DNA from: Lysobacteraceae bacterium
Lineage (GTDB): Bacteria > Pseudomonadota > Gammaproteobacteria > Steroidobacterales > Steroidobacteraceae
DNA: 8,766 bases
Assembly: GCA_012516015.1 (NCBI GenBank)
Contig: JAAYXG010000202.1
Coordinates: 1 to 8,766 of the forward strand
Direction: 5' to 3'
Part shown: piece by piece, positions 5,364-8,766 of the stretch
How the letters are laid out: each line of letters opens with the position of its first letter
Numbering within the stretch: the first letter of the stretch is position 1
Notes under the pieces: model-generated
What the model saw: the letters and a program-made list of their open reading frames with translations, nothing else
Databases searched by the model: none
What the model was told of the DNA's origin: nothing
Translations under genes and position numbers: made by a program

Positions 5364-6446
5364 TTATTCGACGATTCGGGCCAGCTGCTCGGCCTGATAC
5401 TCTTGTTGTAGCGGCCGTACGACGGCGTCCAGGTCGCCGTCCATGATATCCGATAGCTTGTAGAGCGTCAGATTGATCCGATGATCGGTGACGCGCCCCT
5501 GCGGGAAGTTGTAGGTGCGGATACGCTCGGAGCGATCGCCCGAGCCGACCTGCAGCTTGCGCGACTGCGCTTCGGCCTTCTCGCGTTTTTCCTGCTCGGC
5601 CGCCAGTAAGCGAGCCTTGAGCAGCGACATCGCGCGCGAGCGGTTCTTATGTTGAGAACGTTCGTCCTGACACTCGACGACGATGCCGGTCGGCAGGTGC
5701 GTAATGCGGATCGCCGAATCCGTCTTGTTGACGTGCTGGCCCCCGGCGCCCGATGCGCGGAACGTGTCGATGCGCAGATCCGCGGGGTTGATCTCCACCG
5801 CTTCGATCTCTTCGAACTCGGGAAGAATCGCGACGGTGCACGCCGAGGTATGAATGCGCCCCTGCGCTTCGGTCGCGGGGACGCGCTGCACGCGATGGGT
5901 GCCGGCCTCGAACTTGAAGTGAGAGAATGCACCTTTTCCGACGATCCGGCTGATGATTTCCTTGTAGCCGCCGTGCTCGCCAGGATGCTCGGACAGCACC
6001 TCCACGCGCCAGCCGCGCGACTCGGCATAGCGCGCGTACATGCGAAAGAGATCGCCCGCGAAGATCGCAGCTTCATCGCCGCCGGTGCCTGCGCGGATCT
6101 CGAGATAGATGTTGCTCTCGTCGCGCTCGTCCCTGGGTAGGAGGAGCTTCGCGAGCTCTTCGGTCTCGTGATCGATCCGGGCGCGTAGATTGTCGAGCTC
6201 CTCGCGACCGAGCTCGCGCAGCTCCGGGTCGTCTCCCTCCGCCATGGCGCGCGCTTGATCGCGCTCCGCAAGGAGCTTTTGATAGGCGCGGTAGCGGCTG
6301 ACCACCGTTTCCAAGCGCGAGTATTCCATCGAGAGCTCGCGGAACTTGTTCGTGTCCGCGATCACATCGGGATCGGCGAGCAGCGCACTGACCTCGTCGT
6401 GGCGCTCGGCGAGCTTGTCGAGTTTGTGTCGAATCGAGTCTTTCAT
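5364..6446 (-). CDS. prfA: Peptide chain release factor 1 (RF1)
   Basis: 360 residues, the same length as the E. coli protein. RF1 recognises UAA and UAG in the ribosomal A site and triggers hydrolysis of the finished peptide. The stop-codon reading tripeptide PAT is at residues 190-192 within [20 protein letters not shown], which separates it from RF2 (SPF). The catalytic GGQ is at 235-237 within [18 protein letters not shown]; its glutamine is the residue methylated by PrmC in other bacteria. The helical N-terminal domain occupies about 1-100. The ATG at 6446 matches the family N-terminus. No clear Shine-Dalgarno precedes it, and a GC-rich hairpin lies 19 nt upstream. It follows hemA by 46 nt on the same strand, as in many gammaproteobacteria, but RDD follows where prmC is common. 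The gene ends with TAA. Confidence 0.98.
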   Translation of the reverse strand: MKDSIRHKLDKLAERHDEVSALLADPDVIADTNKFRELSMEYSRLETVVSRYRAYQKLLAERDQARAMAEGDDPELRELGREELDNLRARIDHETEELAKLLLPRDERDESNIYLEIRAGTGGDEAAIFAGDLFRMYARYAESRGWRVEVLSEHPGEHGGYKEIISRIVGKGAFSHFKFEAGTHRVQRVPATEAQGRIHTSACTVAILPEFEEIEAVEINPADLRIDTFRASGAGGQHVNKTDSAIRITHLPTGIVVECQDERSQHKNRSRAMSLLKARLLAAEQEKREKAEAQSRKLQVGSGDRSERIRTYNFPQGRVTDHRINLTLYKLSDIMDGDLDAVVRPLQQEYQAEQLARIVE

Positions 6447-6465
6447 GGAGTCGTGAAATCAGTGA

Positions 6466-6487
6466 CGGCAGGCGACGAGCCCTGCCG
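6466..6487 (-). promoter_or_regulatory. Intercistronic hairpin between hemA and prfA
   Basis: CGGCAGG (6466-6472) and CCTGCCG (6481-6487) form a perfect GC-rich 7-bp stem with an 8-nt loop. In the hemA-prfA transcript it starts five nt after the hemA UAG and ends 19 nt before the prfA ATG. It is not followed by a U tract, so it is a poor intrinsic terminator. It may set the relative expression of the two genes or act as a processing site. The repeat is seen directly; the role is inference. Confidence 0.6.
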
Positions 6488-6492
6488 CGAAG

Positions 6493-7833
6493 CTACCGCT
6501 CGTTCGCTGCCGCGCCGGCGGGTGGAGCGAGGTCCTGCCGAGTCGCGCTCTCGGTCGCGTCGAGCGGCTCGACGTCCGCGCCTTCGCCGCCGAAGAGAGA
6601 TTCCAATGCACGCAACATTTCGTCGTCGCCGCGTTCCGCCGCCTCGCGCAGGCGCTGGCTCGGCGCGTGCATCAACCGGTTCGTGAGGGTTGTCGCGAGG
6701 AACTCGACGACTTCCCTGGGGTCGCGCCCGGCCGCGAGCATGCGCTGCGCCTGCGCCGCGCTCTGGGCGCGCACTCGATCGGCACCCTCGCGCATTTCTC
6801 GAATGAGCGGCGCCACGTCCAATGTCTTGAGCTGCTGCTCGAACCTTTCGATCCTCGTTGCGATCAGACCGTCCGCATCGCGCGCTGCCTCTCTGCGCGC
6901 CTCGATGTTCTCGTTTACGACGCTCTGCAGATCGTCGATCGTGAACAGGTAGACATCGCCGAGCTCCGCGACCCGCGCTTCGATGTCGCGCGGGACCGCG
7001 ATGTCGACCATGAACATCGGCTTGCGTTTGCGAGCGCGCAGCGCGGCTCGCACGGCTTCGTACGTCACGACCGGCTGCGGGCTCGCCGTCGAAGCAATGA
7101 CGATATCGGCATCGGCCAAATGCGACGGCAGCGCCTCCAATCCGATCGCCGAGCCGCCGAACTCCTCCGCGAGTTCCTGGGCACGCTCGATGCTGCGATT
7201 CGCGACGATGACGCGACGCAGGCCGTTCGCGCGCAGGTGGCGAGCGGCGAGCGCAATCATTTCACCGGCCCCGATGAGCAGTGCCGTGTGATTCTCGAGC
7301 CGCTCGAAGACCGTGCGCGCGAGCACGACCGCTGCGGAGGCCACCGAAACCGCATTCGCGCCGATGCGCGTTTCCGTGCGTACGCGCTTCGCGACGGAGA
7401 AGGCGGTTTGCATCAGCCGGTTGAGGTAGGGCCCCGTTGTGCCGACCTCGTGCGCCTGACGATAGGCCGTTTTGAGTTGCCCGAGAATTTGGGGCTCGCC
7501 GAGAACCAGCGAATCGAGGCCGCACGCGACGGAGAACACGTGCTTGATCGCCGCAGAATCCTGTAGTCGATACACCGAAGCCGAGATGTCGACCTGGTGG
7601 GAAGCGAGGTCGTGCCAGCGGGACAGCCATTGCACGAGCGGCGGTTCGCCGCCGTCGCTCAGGCAATACAATTCGGTGCGATTACACGTCGAGACGATGA
7701 CACCCTCGCGCACGCCGGGGAGTTTCGTCATCTCGCGCAGCGCTACGGAGAGGTCGTGTTCCGGGAATACGACTTTCTCGCGGATCTCGACGGGCGCGGT
7801 GCGGTGATTGATTCCAATGACGACGAATGGCAT
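6493..7833 (-). CDS. hemA: Glutamyl-tRNA reductase
   Basis: 446 residues. The enzyme reduces glutamyl-tRNA(Glu) with NADPH to glutamate-1-semialdehyde, the first committed step of the C5 route to heme and other tetrapyrroles, and works as a cytoplasmic dimer. The N-terminal GINHRTAPVEIREKVVF block is at 7-23. The catalytic cysteine is Cys50 in VSTCNRTELYC. The conserved histidine is His98, and SLVLGEPQILGQ is at 108-119. The NADPH-binding domain begins at LLIGAGEM (185-192), and MVDIAVPRDIE (275-285) is conserved. The long helical dimerisation domain runs from about 305 to 415. A tail of about 30 residues, rich in Asp, Glu, Ala and Pro, extends beyond the usual end; the E. coli enzyme has 418 residues. 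The ATG at 7833 matches the family start. The gene ends in UAG and is the promoter-proximal gene of the minus-strand run. Confidence 0.98.
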   Translation of the reverse strand: MPFVVIGINHRTAPVEIREKVVFPEHDLSVALREMTKLPGVREGVIVSTCNRTELYCLSDGGEPPLVQWLSRWHDLASHQVDISASVYRLQDSAAIKHVFSVACGLDSLVLGEPQILGQLKTAYRQAHEVGTTGPYLNRLMQTAFSVAKRVRTETRIGANAVSVASAAVVLARTVFERLENHTALLIGAGEMIALAARHLRANGLRRVIVANRSIERAQELAEEFGGSAIGLEALPSHLADADIVIASTASPQPVVTYEAVRAALRARKRKPMFMVDIAVPRDIEARVAELGDVYLFTIDDLQSVVNENIEARREAARDADGLIATRIERFEQQLKTLDVAPLIREMREGADRVRAQSAAQAQRMLAAGRDPREVVEFLATTLTNRLMHAPSQRLREAAERGDDEMLRALESLFGGEGADVEPLDATESATRQDLAPPAGAAANER

Positions 7834-7858
7834 GCGAGGTGCTTACTCGGCCGGGGGG

Positions 7859-7887
7859 ATTGTCCGGGAAGGTCAAGGGGATGACAA
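7859..7887 (-). promoter_or_regulatory. Predicted sigma-70 promoter of hemA
   Basis: On the minus strand, TTGTCA (7887-7882, five of six matches to TTGACA) is separated by exactly 17 nt from GACAAT (7864-7859, four of six matches to TATAAT). Transcription would start near 7852, leaving a leader of about 19 nt before the hemA ATG. Spacing and position are good; use of the promoter is untested. Confidence 0.5.
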
Positions 7888-7903
7888 GCGTAGGAAGGTT
7901 CCC

Positions 7904-7912
7904 TGCTATAGT
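7904..7912 (+). promoter_or_regulatory. Extended -10 promoter of the TPR lipoprotein gene
   Basis: TGCTATAGT is an extended -10 element: TG, one base, then TATAGT with five of six consensus matches. No -35 lies at the usual spacing; the nearest, ATGACA at 7881-7886, is 20 nt away and overlaps the hemA -35. An initiation point about 6-8 nt downstream (7918-7921) falls at or next to the ATG at 7922, so the mRNA would have almost no leader. Confidence 0.45.
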
Positions 7913-7921
7913 GGTTTCACG

Positions 7922-8766
7922 ATGAATCCCGCTACTTCGTTCGCTCGCGGCCTCGGCGCCGCCGTGCTTTGCGCGTTGCTCACAGCATGCGCGGGCACGA
8001 AAGCCAATCAAGAGGCCTCCGCGCCCGCCGATCCGAATGCGCTCGTGCTCGGGGCGGAAGTCGCCTTGCAGCGTGGCGAGTACCTGGACGCCGCCAAGGC
8101 GTACTTGCGTGCCGCGTTGAGCGCGGACGACGAAGCGCTCGCCGAACAGGCGACGCAGGTTGCCTACGAGCATCGCCAGTGGAGCCTCGTCGAGCAGGCT
8201 GCCGCCCGTTGGCTGAGTTTGAACCATACCAACGAAGAGGCGCGACGCTACGCCGCGTTCGCCGCACTACAGCTCTACAAGCTCGATGATGCCGCGGAGC
8301 ATCTGGGGACGCTGCTCGAGACCGCGTACATCAATCCTCCAGCCGGGTTCTTGGCCTTGTTGCCGCAGCTCGCCGCGGAGGCACCCGAGGCAGCCGTGAC
8401 CTCGGTCATGCAGAAGCTCGTTGCGAAGTATCCGAACCTGACGGAAGCGCATTACGCGCTCGCTCAGGCGGCTCTGCAGTCGGACAACTTCGCGCTCGGG
8501 CTCGCGCACGCGCAGAAGGCTCGCGAGCTCGGACAGTATTGGGCCCCGGCGGGGCTATTGCTAGCGCGCGCGCAGCTCATGAACGGCAATGCGGAGCAAG
8601 CGCTCGAAACCGCTCGAAGCGTGCTCGAGCACGACAATCAAGACGCGCATCGTCTCGAGTACGCGCTCATGCTCATTCAAGCCGGCCGAGAAGAAGAGGG
8701 CAAGAAGGAGCTCACGGCGCTCGCCGCTTCGACGGATACCGCGGTCGTCGTCGAGCGCGCGCTCGC
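7922..8766 (+). CDS. TPR-repeat outer-membrane lipoprotein, 3'-truncated
   Basis: The frame is open for 281 complete codons from ATG 7922 to the window edge, so the C-terminus is missing. The N-terminus is a lipoprotein signal: Arg9, a hydrophobic core at about 11-20 and the lipobox LTAC with Cys23. Ala24 and Gly25 follow, with no Asp at +2, which favours sorting to the outer membrane. After a short linker the protein is Ala/Leu-rich helical repeats of TPR type, clearest at about 40-70 (ALVLGAEVALQRGEYLDAA), 175-205 and 208-240 (GLLLARAQLMNGNAEQAL). No catalytic motif is visible, so a scaffold or binding role is likely. No Shine-Dalgarno precedes the ATG. In several gammaproteobacteria the region divergent from hemA holds lolB and ispE, sometimes with a TPR gene first; the genes beyond this window would test that. 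The lipoprotein call is secure, the specific role is not. Confidence 0.85.
   Translation, partial: MNPATSFARGLGAAVLCALLTACAGTKANQEASAPADPNALVLGAEVALQRGEYLDAAKAYLRAALSADDEALAEQATQVAYEHRQWSLVEQAAARWLSLNHTNEEARRYAAFAALQLYKLDDAAEHLGTLLETAYINPPAGFLALLPQLAAEAPEAAVTSVMQKLVAKYPNLTEAHYALAQAALQSDNFALGLAHAQKARELGQYWAPAGLLLARAQLMNGNAEQALETARSVLEHDNQDAHRLEYALMLIQAGREEEGKKELTALAASTDTAVVVERAL

Overview
This is a GC-rich chromosomal window of ordinary bacterial character with eight protein genes. Two are cut by the window edges: the first gene lacks its 5' end and the last lacks its 3' end. A hemA-prfA pair, a divergent TPR lipoprotein gene and a MoxR/DUF58/SpoIIM/RDD locus together suggest a gammaproteobacterium, plausibly near Xanthomonadales, Steroidobacterales or Nevskiales. 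That placement is inferred from gene content and order and was not tested by any search. No tRNA, rRNA, CRISPR array, insertion sequence or phage gene was seen, and no stretch over 300 bases lacks a gene.

Left part (1-3491, + strand): an operon-like run of a DUF4350 membrane protein (5'-truncated), a MoxR-type AAA+ ATPase and a DUF58 protein with a von Willebrand factor A-like fold. The gaps are only 22 and 43 nt. Both gaps carry unusual translation-initiation arrangements. The moxR Shine-Dalgarno lies in the loop of a small perfect hairpin. A 15-codon ORF overlaps the moxR stop and the DUF58 start.

Middle (3509-5313, - strand): a SpoIIM/DUF95 membrane protein and an RDD membrane protein, transcribed RDD then SpoIIM, convergent with the first block. 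Genes of these families commonly accompany DUF4350-MoxR-DUF58, so the two blocks are probably one functional unit: a MoxR chaperone-like ATPase serving a membrane complex of unknown role, here split between strands. Short seven-base repeat tracts lie at both ends of the SpoIIM gene.

Right part (5364-7833, - strand): hemA (glutamyl-tRNA reductase, first committed step of C5 tetrapyrrole synthesis) followed by prfA (peptide chain release factor 1). RDD and SpoIIM follow on the same strand where many relatives have prmC, so hemA-prfA-RDD-spoIIM may be one transcript. hemA ends in UAG and is followed at once by a strong intercistronic hairpin. From 7922 to the right edge, a TPR lipoprotein gene diverges from hemA. 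The 88-bp divergent region contains a good sigma-70 promoter for hemA and an extended -10 so close to the lipoprotein ATG that its mRNA is probably leaderless.

No clearly new biological system is encoded here. The points most worth a second look are small-scale: the hemA UAG/hairpin/prfA arrangement, the 15-codon bridge ORF, the inverted heptad tracts around the SpoIIM start, the Shine-Dalgarno in a hairpin loop, and the probable leaderless lipoprotein mRNA.
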